Positions 7,037-14,586 of a stretch of DNA of 21,730 nucleotides are shown here, piece after piece. The stretch spans positions 1 to 21,730 of the forward strand of contig JAJXTK010000015.1 of NCBI GenBank assembly GCA_021783935.1, written 5' to 3'. A model generated the notes under the pieces. That model was not told the DNA's origin. It worked only from the letters and a program-made list of their open reading frames with translations, and did no database searches. Positions within the stretch are counted from its first letter, which is position 1. Every line of letters starts with the position of its first letter. This DNA comes from Myxococcales bacterium. Lineage in GTDB: Bacteria > Myxococcota_A > Polyangia > Polyangiales > JADJMO01. A program made the translations under genes and the position numbers.

Positions 7037-7941
7037 GCGCGAGCACTCCGCCGCCCGCGGAGCGCCTCTGCCCGGCATGCGGCGGCCGCGCCTTCGCGGC
7101 CGTCGGCACTACAGCCTACGCGGCGTGCGCGGCGTGCGGCACGCTCGTCAGTGGCGCGCCGGAGGGCTCATACTCCGAGGCGTACTACTACCACGACGAT
7201 GCCTTCGAGCGGCACGAGCGCCGGCGCGGTGAGCTGCAGTGGGCGTTCACGCGTGAGCTTGCGCGGGCCCTCGGACGACGGGCGCCGAAGCTGCGCGGAG
7301 CGAGGACGTTGGAGGTGGGTTGCTCTCGCGGCTTCTTCGTGGAGGCGCAGCTCCGACGTGGCGTTGACGCGCGAGGCATCGATCTCTCGGCGCGTGCCCT
7401 CGAGCGCGCCTCGGCGCGCGGCCTCGGCGCGCGCTGCTCCCTCGCGGATGCGGCGCGCCCGCTCGGCGCGGCGGAGCCGGTGGACGTGGTGTTCGCATGG
7501 GAGCTGCTCGAGCACTTCGACGACCCGACCGCCTTTCTCGGCCAGGTGCGCGGTCATCTGCGCGAGGGCGGCTGGTTCCTCGGTAGCACCCCCAATGGGG
7601 GGAGCATCTTCCGCACGCTGCTGGGCGATGCCTGGCACGGCTGCGGCATCCCGCAGTATCACCGCGCCTACTACCACGAGCGCTCCATTGCCCGGATGTT
7701 CGAGCGGCGCGGCTTCGAGCTCGCGGTAGCCATGTCGCGGACCGATGTCGCGAGCGCGCTGGTGTTCAAGAACGCGGCGACGGCGCTCGCCGAGCGGTGG
7801 ATGCGAACTCGCTGGCTGCCGGCCAGGACGGCGCTCGCAGCGGCACTCGCGATCCCAGAGAAGCTCCTCGAGGCGGCGAGCGGCCGGGTTTCCTTCCTCG
7901 GAGGCGAGACGCTGCTCTTCGCGGCGCGTCGGGTGCGCTGA
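7033..7941 (+). CDS. SAM-dependent methyltransferase with N-terminal zinc ribbon
   Basis: A 302-residue class I methyltransferase. The zinc-ribbon-like start has C13-P-A-C16 and C32-A-A-C35, followed by SAM motif I LEVGCSRGFF (93-102), acidic Asp117 and the ELLEHFDDP segment (157-165). It shares its overall plan with the methyltransferase at 895-1905 but is not a close copy. ATG 7033 overlaps the stop of the GT9 gene as ATGA, so it is the last gene of the heptose operon. It may methylate the heptose or a neighbouring sugar, but the substrate cannot be read from the sequence. It ends 104 bases before the convergent Wzy-like gene. Confidence 0.88.
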   Translation: MSASTPPPAERLCPACGGRAFAAVGTTAYAACAACGTLVSGAPEGSYSEAYYYHDDAFERHERRRGELQWAFTRELARALGRRAPKLRGARTLEVGCSRGFFVEAQLRRGVDARGIDLSARALERASARGLGARCSLADAARPLGAAEPVDVVFAWELLEHFDDPTAFLGQVRGHLREGGWFLGSTPNGGSIFRTLLGDAWHGCGIPQYHRAYYHERSIARMFERRGFELAVAMSRTDVASALVFKNAATALAERWMRTRWLPARTALAAALAIPEKLLEAASGRVSFLGGETLLFAARRVR

Positions 7942-8014
7942 CCCACGCGGGGCGCTCCGCTCGCCCGCCTTGGTCGGTCGTGCCGCTGGCTCGCTCGTCG
8001 GCTGGCTTGGACGG

Positions 8015-8033
8015 GTGGCGGCTTCGAGGCCAC
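8015..8033. terminator. Weak hairpin between convergent genes
   Basis: GTGGC (8015-8019) can pair with GCCAC (8029-8033) around a nine-base loop in the 104-base space between two converging operons. There is no U-tract on either side, so at best it marks a factor-assisted end; chance is a serious alternative. Confidence 0.18.
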
Positions 8034-8045
8034 AACCCAAGGCTG

Positions 8046-9560
8046 CTACCGTCGGTCGCGCGCGCCCGGCGTCGATCGCCGCGCATGCGCCTTTGCGAGC
8101 TGTTCGGCCAGGAGCGCGGCCAGCGCCGCCCAAAGGACGCTTCGCGTCGCGGCGGCAACCTCCAGGTTCTCGGCCAATATCACGGTCGAGAAGGCGGACA
8201 CGGCGACGGCGATGCGCTCCGGGTGCAACGCGAGCGAGCCGATGGTCGCTGCCTCCAGCAGAACCATGAACGTCGCGAAGAAGGCCGCGACGAGGATGAT
8301 TCCAGGCCATCCGCCGCGGTACCAGGCGTCGGGCAGCATGGCGTGCGGAATGCTGCTCTCCCAAGAAATATAGAAGCCGAAGTCGTTCAGGATGAAGTGC
8401 CGCGGCAACTGCACGGACCGTCCTGAGAGGTTCAGGCCGGGCACGATGCCCCGGAGGATGGAAGCGGGCACGTCGACCAGGCCGTTCCTCTCGAAAGGAA
8501 TCTCGTCTGGCACGCGAGTCAGCACCGCGTGCTGACCGTCACGCAGCAAACGGCGGAGCGCGCTCTGTGTTACGCCCGCAGTGTCGCTCCCGCGCCCAAC
8601 CTCATCGAGATGTTCTAGGCGATCGACGGCCACGTCGGCCGACCTTCCGCGCGCGTCCGAGCGCAGCAGGTCACCGGCGTACATGCCGGCACCGAAGAGG
8701 AGCAGGCCGAAGGCGGCGGCGACGGCGAGCTGGCCGCGCCGCAGTGGTCGAGCCAGCGCCCAGCCAATCCCGATGGCCAGCACCGGCATGATCGCGAAGG
8801 TTCGACTCCCGCCCGCGAGCGTGATCGCGACGTAGACGACGATGAGTGGAACCAACGCGCGATGGGTCGCGACGCCCCGCCGGAAGGCAACGCCGATGAA
8901 GAACGCGAAAGGCAGAAAGTAGCCGGCATGGAGCGTGCCGTAATATGCGAGCCACGGCAGCCCATCCAAGAGTCGGAAGTCGATGACGAGCCGAAACAAC
9001 ATTGCCGTGCCGCCAAGCCACTGGAGCGTCGTCAGCGCGGATGGCGTGAGCCCGCGAAGGCTCGGCTCCCACCCATCCGCCGCGCGACGGTCGACGACGG
9101 CGTAGATGAGTCCGACGCTGAAAATGACCAGGTGGAAGACGATGACCGCCAGTGCCTGGTGAACGGCGCCATCGTGATAGGAGTACTGCCCATAATTGTT
9201 CTCATACGAAACGTCGCCTTCCAGCATGGTGAGCAGCACCAGCGCGGCGGGTTGCGTGCACGACACGATGAGGAACACCGGAATGAACCGGAACGGGCGC
9301 GGAGGCGCCACCCGCTCGAGCACGTAGATCATCGTCGCGCTCAGCAGCAACACCCCGCCATGGGCCAACAGGGTGTCTCGCTCGGGCGCCTCGCGGAAGA
9401 ACGCGTAGCCGAGCGAGACGAGCCCGATCGCCGAGAGGACGAGGAGCACCAGCGCTGAAAGCGGGCCCGCGCGCCCCCGCCATGGAGTCGCCCCGACGTC
9501 AGCCGCGCCTCGGTCCGGCGGCTCGGACGCGTCCAACGCCACGGTGCCCGCTCCGTTCAT
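8046..9560 (-). CDS. Polytopic membrane protein, candidate Wzy-type polysaccharide polymerase
   Basis: A 504-residue protein with a polar N-terminal tail of about 30 residues and roughly ten to eleven hydrophobic segments, for example around 34-55, 66-84, 92-112, 136-157, 179-198, 210-228, 237-255 and 257-300, plus two near the C terminus. Between the last pairs lies a hydrophilic stretch of about 100 residues (roughly 310-410), as in the large periplasmic loop of Wzy polymerases. An Arg-rich SRTFAIM motif (251-257) in a loop recalls this class. Wzy proteins diverge strongly, so the call rests mostly on topology and on the glycosyltransferase operon in which it lies. ATG 9560 overlaps the stop of the preceding GT4 gene as ATGA. 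Alternative: another membrane enzyme of glycan assembly. Confidence 0.62.
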   Translation of the reverse strand: MNGAGTVALDASEPPDRGAADVGATPWRGRAGPLSALVLLVLSAIGLVSLGYAFFREAPERDTLLAHGGVLLLSATMIYVLERVAPPRPFRFIPVFLIVSCTQPAALVLLTMLEGDVSYENNYGQYSYHDGAVHQALAVIVFHLVIFSVGLIYAVVDRRAADGWEPSLRGLTPSALTTLQWLGGTAMLFRLVIDFRLLDGLPWLAYYGTLHAGYFLPFAFFIGVAFRRGVATHRALVPLIVVYVAITLAGGSRTFAIMPVLAIGIGWALARPLRRGQLAVAAAFGLLLFGAGMYAGDLLRSDARGRSADVAVDRLEHLDEVGRGSDTAGVTQSALRRLLRDGQHAVLTRVPDEIPFERNGLVDVPASILRGIVPGLNLSGRSVQLPRHFILNDFGFYISWESSIPHAMLPDAWYRGGWPGIILVAAFFATFMVLLEAATIGSLALHPERIAVAVSAFSTVILAENLEVAAATRSVLWAALAALLAEQLAKAHARRSTPGARDRR

Positions 9561-10762
9561 CTGACACGCTCGCCAACAGGGGCGTCGCGAACTTCGGGTT
9601 GCCTCACGCTGCGCGAGGCAAAGAGCGCTTCACGCACGCCTGCAGCCGCCGCTCGGGGCGTGTGTCCCGCCACCGCGGTGCGGGCGTGGGCTCGGGCGGC
9701 TGCGAGCAGCTCGCGATCACGGGCGAAGCGCGCCAGCTCCCCCGCGAGCGCGTCGACGTCGTCGAACGGCACCACCGCACCGGCATTTCGCCCGACGACC
9801 AGGTCGTCGCCGCTGCCCACGCGATCGCTCAGGATCGCGGCGCACCCCATCGCCATGGCTTCGTTCACGACGAGCCCCCATGGCTCGTGCGAGGGCAGGA
9901 CCAGCGCGTCGGACGCCGCGTAGAGGGACGGCAGCTCGCGCTGATTGCGAAAGCCGAGCAGGCGCACGCGCGGATTCCCGGCGACCTCGCGACGGAGCGC
10001 CTCCTCTTGCTCGCCGGACCCCACGAACAGCAGCGAGGCGTCGGCGCCTGCTCGGGCATACGCGCGCGCGAGGAGCAGAGGGCGCTTCTTCTCGATGAGC
10101 TTCGCGCAGGACACGAACACGACCTCGTTGGGCGCGATGCCGAGCTCCTTTCGGCGCGCGGCGCGCAGCTCGGCGTGCCGCGGCCACGCCGCGTCGGAGA
10201 GCGACGTGTCTGCCGTGTAGGGGTAGTCGTGGATGTGCTCGTCACGAACCCCGGCGGTACGGAGGTAGCGCCGCGAGCGCGAGCCGATCGCGAGGGCTCG
10301 GTCGTCCTCCCGGTAGTGCCAGGCGAACAGCGCCCGCTTTCCGGCACGGAGCCACAGCCGCCTGAGACCCTCCTCGAGCGTCGTCTCGGAGAGATGAATG
10401 ACCGCGATGCCGTGACGTCGCGCAGCGGCCACCGCTTGCAGGTATGCGACCCGCGCATAGCCGGGCACGACGATCGCGTCGAAGCCGCCGGTCGCGATGG
10501 CGCGCGCGATGCCGCTGGAGCGGAAGCCGAAATCACCAGGGAAGCCGGCGGCGCCAGGGACGAAGCGATGCTCGTAGCCCCCGAGCAGGGGGACGTCGAA
10601 CAGGATCTCTTGCCCGAATTGCCGGTCCAGCGAGGGCTTCGTCCCGTGCTCGGAGAGGTACAGCGCCTCGAAGTCGAGGTCATGCATCTTCGCGAGCTCG
10701 CGGAAGACGGGTACCTGATACTGAATCGGGTGGGTCACCACCCAGCCGAGCCGCTGTCGCAT
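9557..10762 (-). CDS. Glycosyltransferase family 4 (GT-B fold)
   Basis: A retaining GT-B glycosyltransferase of 401 residues. The N-terminal acceptor domain begins WVVTHPIQYQVPVFREL (7-23), a start seen in many exopolysaccharide GT4 enzymes. The C-terminal Glycos_transf_1 domain contains VSCAKLIEKKRP (217-228), LLFVGSGEQEEAL (244-256) and LPSHEPWGLVVNEAMAMG (289-306), with the E293-x7-E301 nucleotide-sugar motif intact. Donor and acceptor are unknown. ATG 10762 shares one base with the stop of the upstream CgeB-like gene (TGATG), and its own stop overlaps the start of the Wzy-like gene, so the three are translationally coupled. The longer open frame upstream is a shadow inside the CgeB-like gene. 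Confidence 0.9.
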   Translation of the reverse strand: MRQRLGWVVTHPIQYQVPVFRELAKMHDLDFEALYLSEHGTKPSLDRQFGQEILFDVPLLGGYEHRFVPGAAGFPGDFGFRSSGIARAIATGGFDAIVVPGYARVAYLQAVAAARRHGIAVIHLSETTLEEGLRRLWLRAGKRALFAWHYREDDRALAIGSRSRRYLRTAGVRDEHIHDYPYTADTSLSDAAWPRHAELRAARRKELGIAPNEVVFVSCAKLIEKKRPLLLARAYARAGADASLLFVGSGEQEEALRREVAGNPRVRLLGFRNQRELPSLYAASDALVLPSHEPWGLVVNEAMAMGCAAILSDRVGSGDDLVVGRNAGAVVPFDDVDALAGELARFARDRELLAAARAHARTAVAGHTPRAAAAGVREALFASRSVRQPEVRDAPVGERVR

Positions 10763-11826
10763 CACGCCAAGGCTCCTTCCGCCGAGCGCGCCGTCGAATT
10801 GCCGAGCGCGCCGTCGAGGACCTGCTGCGCGAGGTGGGTGTAGCGCAGGGTGCGATCGACGATCGCGTGGGCCTCGCTGGCGATCGAGACACGCTCGTCG
10901 TCGTGCCGCAGGTAGTGCTCGACGCGCGCCTGACACTCGCCCGGGTCGGCGAAGTACGCGCCCGCTGTGCCCTCCGAAAAGAGCTCCTGCGCGCCGCTCG
11001 TGCGATTCGAGAGCGCGAAGCCGCCCGCGCCGGGCACCTCGCACGTGCGCATGTTCACCCCGTCGGGCAGGTTCTGCGCGCGCACCAGGTTCAACACGAT
11101 TTTCGAGCTGCGCATCACGTCGGCGCTCTCGCGGCCGTGCAGCAGATCGCCTTGCCAGCAGCGCCGAAGCGCGCTGGACCGCTGCGTCCTCTTGGCCCAG
11201 AGATCGCTTCCCCAGATCTTCAAGGAGAAACGGCGTGCGAGTGGCTCGAGCCACGCCTCCCGCTCTCGATCCCAGTTTCCGATGAACACGAGCTCGTGTT
11301 CGGGCGCGCTCGAGAGCGTTCCCGCTGGGTGGATACCGGGGTCCCATCCGAAGGGAAGCAGCCGCGAGTTGCGCGCGCCGAGCTCCTCGGCGACACCCAA
11401 GAGCCGCCGGCTCCAGACGAAGTAGACGTCGACTTCCCGCGGCGCCTTCAAGAACTCCGGGCGTCGCGCCGGGAAGCGCTCAAACGGATTGTCGGCATGG
11501 AAGAGGGCGACCTTCGCGTACCGCCCCGCCTCGCGTAGCGCCTCTGGCATGAGCATTTCGCCGTTCAGCAGGAATGCGACGTCGGGCGCAGAGGTTCGAA
11601 CCGCCTCCACGAACCGCTGATTCCATCCGCGTGAGCCCGCGCGGCGCGCGGCGAGGCTATCGATCGCCAAGCGGTAGCCGACGCGGCTGCGTATCCACGG
11701 GTGGAGGTGGTGTGACATCTCGTGGACGTCGAGCCGCACGACCTCATGCCCGAGCGCCTGGAAGCCGCGCTCGTAGGACGCGCCGAGGTGGTACTGGTCG
11801 AAGATTCCGTAGATCAGCACTTTCAC
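10762..11826 (-). CDS. CgeB-like glycosyltransferase
   Basis: A 354-residue protein starting MKVLIYGIFDQYHLG, with features of the CgeB/YkvP group: an N-terminal domain resembling DUF3880 (about 1-190) and a C-terminal Glyco_trans_1_2 domain. The latter shows VFIGNWDREREAWLE (about 204-218), KIWGSDLW and the segment around NMRTCEVPGAGGF before LSNRTSGAQELF, which is typical of the family. Members sit in spore-coat and surface-polysaccharide clusters; their sugar donors are mostly unknown. The start is GTG 11826 with the ribosome binding site AGAGGTGA just upstream, which overlaps the stop codon of the small gene before it. The downstream GT4 gene overlaps by one base. Confidence 0.82.
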   Translation of the reverse strand: MKVLIYGIFDQYHLGASYERGFQALGHEVVRLDVHEMSHHLHPWIRSRVGYRLAIDSLAARRAGSRGWNQRFVEAVRTSAPDVAFLLNGEMLMPEALREAGRYAKVALFHADNPFERFPARRPEFLKAPREVDVYFVWSRRLLGVAEELGARNSRLLPFGWDPGIHPAGTLSSAPEHELVFIGNWDREREAWLEPLARRFSLKIWGSDLWAKRTQRSSALRRCWQGDLLHGRESADVMRSSKIVLNLVRAQNLPDGVNMRTCEVPGAGGFALSNRTSGAQELFSEGTAGAYFADPGECQARVEHYLRHDDERVSIASEAHAIVDRTLRYTHLAQQVLDGALGNSTARSAEGALA

Positions 11827-11832
11827 CGGGTT

Positions 11833-11985
11833 TCACCTCTTGTGCACACGAAAGTGCACGATGGTGCGCGTGAGCACCGGGACCCCGGGCTGCAACCGGA
11901 GAAGCGTCCTGGCGAGCTCGATGATTGGCATTGGGGTGAGCCTGCCGGTGGCGCCAGCGATCGCAGTCTTGAGCCAGGCGTCCAT
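11833..11985 (-). CDS. Small protein of 50 residues, unknown function
   Basis: ATG 11985 to TGA 11833 encodes MDAWLKTAIAGATGRLTPMP and 30 further residues ending in VHKR. The evidence that it is real is structural. A good ribosome binding site AGGAAA (11996-11991) lies about 5-7 bases upstream of the ATG. About 86% of third codon positions are G or C, like the neighbours. It fills almost exactly the gap between the Wzc-like gene (33 bases away) and the CgeB-like gene (6 bases away), and its stop is part of the next gene's ribosome binding site. The product is basic, with two alternating hydrophobic stretches (about 18-30 and 34-44), and lacks a signal peptide or a long membrane helix. I do not recognise a family. 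It could instead be a leftover of a larger gene. Confidence 0.55.
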   Translation of the reverse strand: MDAWLKTAIAGATGRLTPMPIIELARTLLRLQPGVPVLTRTIVHFRVHKR

Positions 11986-12018
11986 ACGTATTTCCTGACC
12001 GCTCTACAGACGGGCGGC

Positions 12019-14298
12019 TCAGTGCTCGGTGCTTGCCGCCGGCGGCGGGGGTGCTTCGGGCCCGTCGGCGTGGAGCGGCTGCTCGTCCGCCGCGTAGTAC
12101 GGCTTGCGCCGGTAGTAGTAGTGGTAGCCGCTGTACTTGCCGTACTCGCCGCGCCCGAAATCGACGTCGTTGAGCACGACGCCGATCACGTGATCCTTGA
12201 CGTCGAGGAGGTGGCGGATCCCCTGGCGCACTGCCGAGCGATCGGTCCGGAATGCGCGCGCCACGACGACGATGCCGTCGGTCAACTTGCCCAGGATCGC
12301 CGCGTCGGTCACGGGCAGGATCGGCGGGCTGTCGTAAATGACGCGGTCGAAGCGCTCGTGAAGCTGCTCGGCCAGCCGCTTGAAGGCGTCGCTTTGCAGC
12401 ATCTCGGCCGGGTTGGGCGGAACGGGGCCGGACGTGAGGACCCAGAGGTTCTCGACCGCCGTCTCGCGGATACACTCATCGAGCGACGCCTGCCCGGTAA
12501 CGGCGAGCGTGACGCCCACGTCGTTCGGCTGGCTGAAGGTGCGGTGGAGGCGCGGACGGCGCAGGTCCGTGTCCACGATGAGCACGCGCAGGCCGCTCTG
12601 GGCGAGAACGGTGGCGATCGAGCAGGCGACCGTCGTCTTGCCCTCCTCGGGCACGGCGCTCGAGACCAGGATCCGCTTGTAAGGACGATCGGGCGACATG
12701 AACGCCAAATTCGTACGAATGACACGGGTCGCCTCGGCCACCCCGCCAAGCGGCGCCGCGGCGACGACGAGGTCGCGGTCCTGCAGGCCCGCGACCTCTG
12801 CCCGTGTCGGCGACCGTCGCCGCGACGAACGGCCGTAGCGGGGACGTGTCGAGCTCGAGATCTCCGGCAGCAGCCCGATGCAGGGCACGCCGAGGTGCGC
12901 CTCGACGTCGGCTGGGGTCTTGATCGACCGGTCGCTCCACTCGCGGGCTAGGGCGGCGAGGATCCCGAGGAATAGCCCTGCTGCGGCGCCGGCCGCGACG
13001 TTCATCGGGACGTTTGGCCGAACCGGCGCCTTCGGCTCCGTGGCGTCGTCGACGACGCGCACATTGTTGAAGTTCATCATTCGCGTGAGATCGGTCTCGC
13101 GCGTGCGCTCGAGCACCATGCTGTAGAGGTGCTCGTTGTTCACCTTCGTGCGGTTGAGCTGGTTGAAGGTGATCTCGTAGGACTGGAGCTCGTGGGCCTG
13201 CTTCTTCAGGTCTGCCTCCCGCGTCCTCAGCGTGGTCAGCTGCTTGTCGACCTCGGCCACCGCCTTCGCCGCAGCGCCGCGGATGTTCCAGACCTCCGTC
13301 CGAATGGACTTGGCCGTGGCCGTCATGGCCGCCTTCTCGCCGAGCACCTTGGGGTGGTTCTCGTCGAGGGTCGCGCGCAGGGTTTCGAGCGCGAGCTCCT
13401 CGTTCGCATAGTCGCTGCGAAGCCCGCTCAGCACGCCGCTTTGGAGGAGCTCGGACGCAGCGGCCTGGAGGGGGTCGTCGGTCTTGACGGCGTCGAGCTC
13501 GGCGGCGTGTGCTGCCAGCGCCGCACGCTGTGTCTGGAGATTGCCGATGTCTTTGGAGAGCTGGTCGAGCTCCGCCGAGAGGATGTTGTGGCTGTCTTCG
13601 AGCGAAACCGAGAGGACGTTGTTCTTCTGCCGGAAGTCATTCAGCGCGACCTCGCTGTTTTCGAGCTCGACCTTGAGGTGGTCGAGCTGGCCGTTCAGCC
13701 ATTCGACGGCGCTGGTCGACACGCTCGAGGCGTCTTGGAGGTTCTGCGCGAGGTAGGTGCGCACGACGGTGTTCAGCACCATCTCCGCGCGCTTCGGGTC
13801 ACTGTCTTCGTAGCGCACGTACGCGAGGCTCGAGTCCTTGACCCCCTCGACGGAGAGCCGGCCGATGAGCGCACGGGCGGCGTCCTCAACCGGAATGGGC
13901 TTGAAGCGCCCTCGGTCCTTCGGCTTCACGCCGAGGAAGCCGGGGTCCGCCTGCAGCCCGAGCGTGCGCACCACCGAGCCTGCGACCCGAAGCGAGCGGA
14001 TGACGTGGAACTCGGTCTCGAAGAATTCCCGGTGATTCCAGTAGGCGCCGGACCCGCGCTGGACGTACTCGACCTTTCCGCCGAGCGGGCGGGGCGGATC
14101 AGGATCGAGGCGCAGCATGGCCTCGGCGCGGTACTGCTTCACCTGCCCCAGGGACCAGAAGACGGTGGCGGTGAAGACCGCGATCCAACAGGCCAACACC
14201 AGAAGCAAGTGCTTCCGCGCGATGGCAAGCGCTTGGGCGGTCGACAGGCCGGCGGCCTCGACTGCTGCCACCCGCGAGGTCTGGGCGCTGGATTCCAT
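12019..14298 (-). CDS. Wzc-like polysaccharide co-polymerase / tyrosine autokinase
   Basis: Controls chain length and export of a surface polysaccharide from the inner membrane. The 759-residue protein has a Wzz domain with a first membrane helix (about 31-50), a long coiled-coil periplasmic region (about 200-400), a Pro-containing segment RPNVPMN (427-433) and a second helix (about 434-451). A cytoplasmic BY-kinase domain follows: Walker A around PEEGKTT (550-556, Lys554), Walker A' VLIVDTD (572-578) and Walker B VIYDSPP (653-659). A tail with eight tyrosines between 719 and 735 is the expected autophosphorylation cluster. ATG 14298 gives the normal length; I see no strong ribosome binding site in front. 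It heads the minus-strand operon, divergent from the AsnB gene. No outer-membrane partner or phosphatase lies nearby. Confidence 0.93.
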   Translation of the reverse strand: MESSAQTSRVAAVEAAGLSTAQALAIARKHLLLVLACWIAVFTATVFWSLGQVKQYRAEAMLRLDPDPPRPLGGKVEYVQRGSGAYWNHREFFETEFHVIRSLRVAGSVVRTLGLQADPGFLGVKPKDRGRFKPIPVEDAARALIGRLSVEGVKDSSLAYVRYEDSDPKRAEMVLNTVVRTYLAQNLQDASSVSTSAVEWLNGQLDHLKVELENSEVALNDFRQKNNVLSVSLEDSHNILSAELDQLSKDIGNLQTQRAALAAHAAELDAVKTDDPLQAAASELLQSGVLSGLRSDYANEELALETLRATLDENHPKVLGEKAAMTATAKSIRTEVWNIRGAAAKAVAEVDKQLTTLRTREADLKKQAHELQSYEITFNQLNRTKVNNEHLYSMVLERTRETDLTRMMNFNNVRVVDDATEPKAPVRPNVPMNVAAGAAAGLFLGILAALAREWSDRSIKTPADVEAHLGVPCIGLLPEISSSTRPRYGRSSRRRSPTRAEVAGLQDRDLVVAAAPLGGVAEATRVIRTNLAFMSPDRPYKRILVSSAVPEEGKTTVACSIATVLAQSGLRVLIVDTDLRRPRLHRTFSQPNDVGVTLAVTGQASLDECIRETAVENLWVLTSGPVPPNPAEMLQSDAFKRLAEQLHERFDRVIYDSPPILPVTDAAILGKLTDGIVVVARAFRTDRSAVRQGIRHLLDVKDHVIGVVLNDVDFGRGEYGKYSGYHYYYRRKPYYAADEQPLHADGPEAPPPPAASTEH

Positions 14299-14466
14299 GG
14301 AGCCGTTAGGCCGGGTTGGTTGAGGACCGGTAGCGTAGCATTCAGTTGGGGGGGCGGTGGGGCCGGCGAGCCGCGGCGGCCCGCGTGAATAGCACGACGC
14401 GCGGCGCAACAGAGGCTCCAGTCGCGCCTGCGCGCGCGGCTGTCGTCCTTCGCCGCGCGGACCCCG

Positions 14467-14485
14467 TGCACCGGTGAGAGGTGCA
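14467..14485. promoter_or_regulatory. Inverted repeat TGCACC-N7-GGTGCA
   Basis: TGCACC (14467-14472) and GGTGCA (14480-14485) are perfect inverted copies with a seven-base spacer, a size suited to a dimeric regulator or an RNA hairpin. It lies about 100 bases upstream of the AsnB start, directly before a second, longer inverted repeat. Confidence 0.35.
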
Positions 14486-14492
14486 TGCGCGC

Positions 14493-14513
14493 GCACGCGA
14501 GGTCGTCGCGTGC
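14493..14513. promoter_or_regulatory. Perfect 8-bp inverted repeat GCACGCGA-N5-TCGCGTGC
   Basis: GCACGCGA (14493-14500) and TCGCGTGC (14506-14513) pair perfectly around the loop GGTCG. The hairpin is followed by ATTTCTATT, the most AT-rich stretch nearby, so it could be an operator upstream of a promoter or, in RNA, an attenuator-like hairpin ahead of the AsnB gene. No leader peptide is evident. Confidence 0.4.
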
Positions 14514-14586
14514 ATTTCTATTGCGCGTGCCTCGCCGGCGCGCGAGACAGAGCAGGGCCCCAGCGAAAGGCGAGCGAGCGGCGTTC

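Larger units (their letters stand above)
14299..14586. other. Divergent intergenic region (Wzc / AsnB)
   Basis: These 288 bases separate the starts of two divergent genes and must contain the promoters of both transcription units. No convincing -35/-10 pair stands out on either strand. The half nearer the AsnB gene carries two consecutive inverted repeats (listed separately). An in-frame upstream extension of the AsnB gene to 14485 exists but would bury the catalytic cysteine, so it is not coding. Confidence 0.6.

Noticed and set aside
9482..10843. Long plus-strand open frame opposite the GT4 gene
   Set aside because: It is an antisense shadow caused by codon bias; composition is charged and repetitive with no domain, while the minus strand has clear GT4 motifs.
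10763..11347. Long N-terminal extension of the GT4 frame on the minus strand
   Set aside because: It lies wholly inside the CgeB-like gene in another frame, and the family sequence starts at ATG 10762.
13129..14388. 419-codon plus-strand open frame opposite the Wzc-like gene
   Set aside because: It mirrors the Wzc-like reading frame and shows no family motif; the minus strand has Walker motifs and membrane helices.
14485..14586. 34-codon upstream extension of the AsnB gene
   Set aside because: Cys2 must be the N-terminal residue after Met removal for glutaminase activity, so translation must start at 14587.
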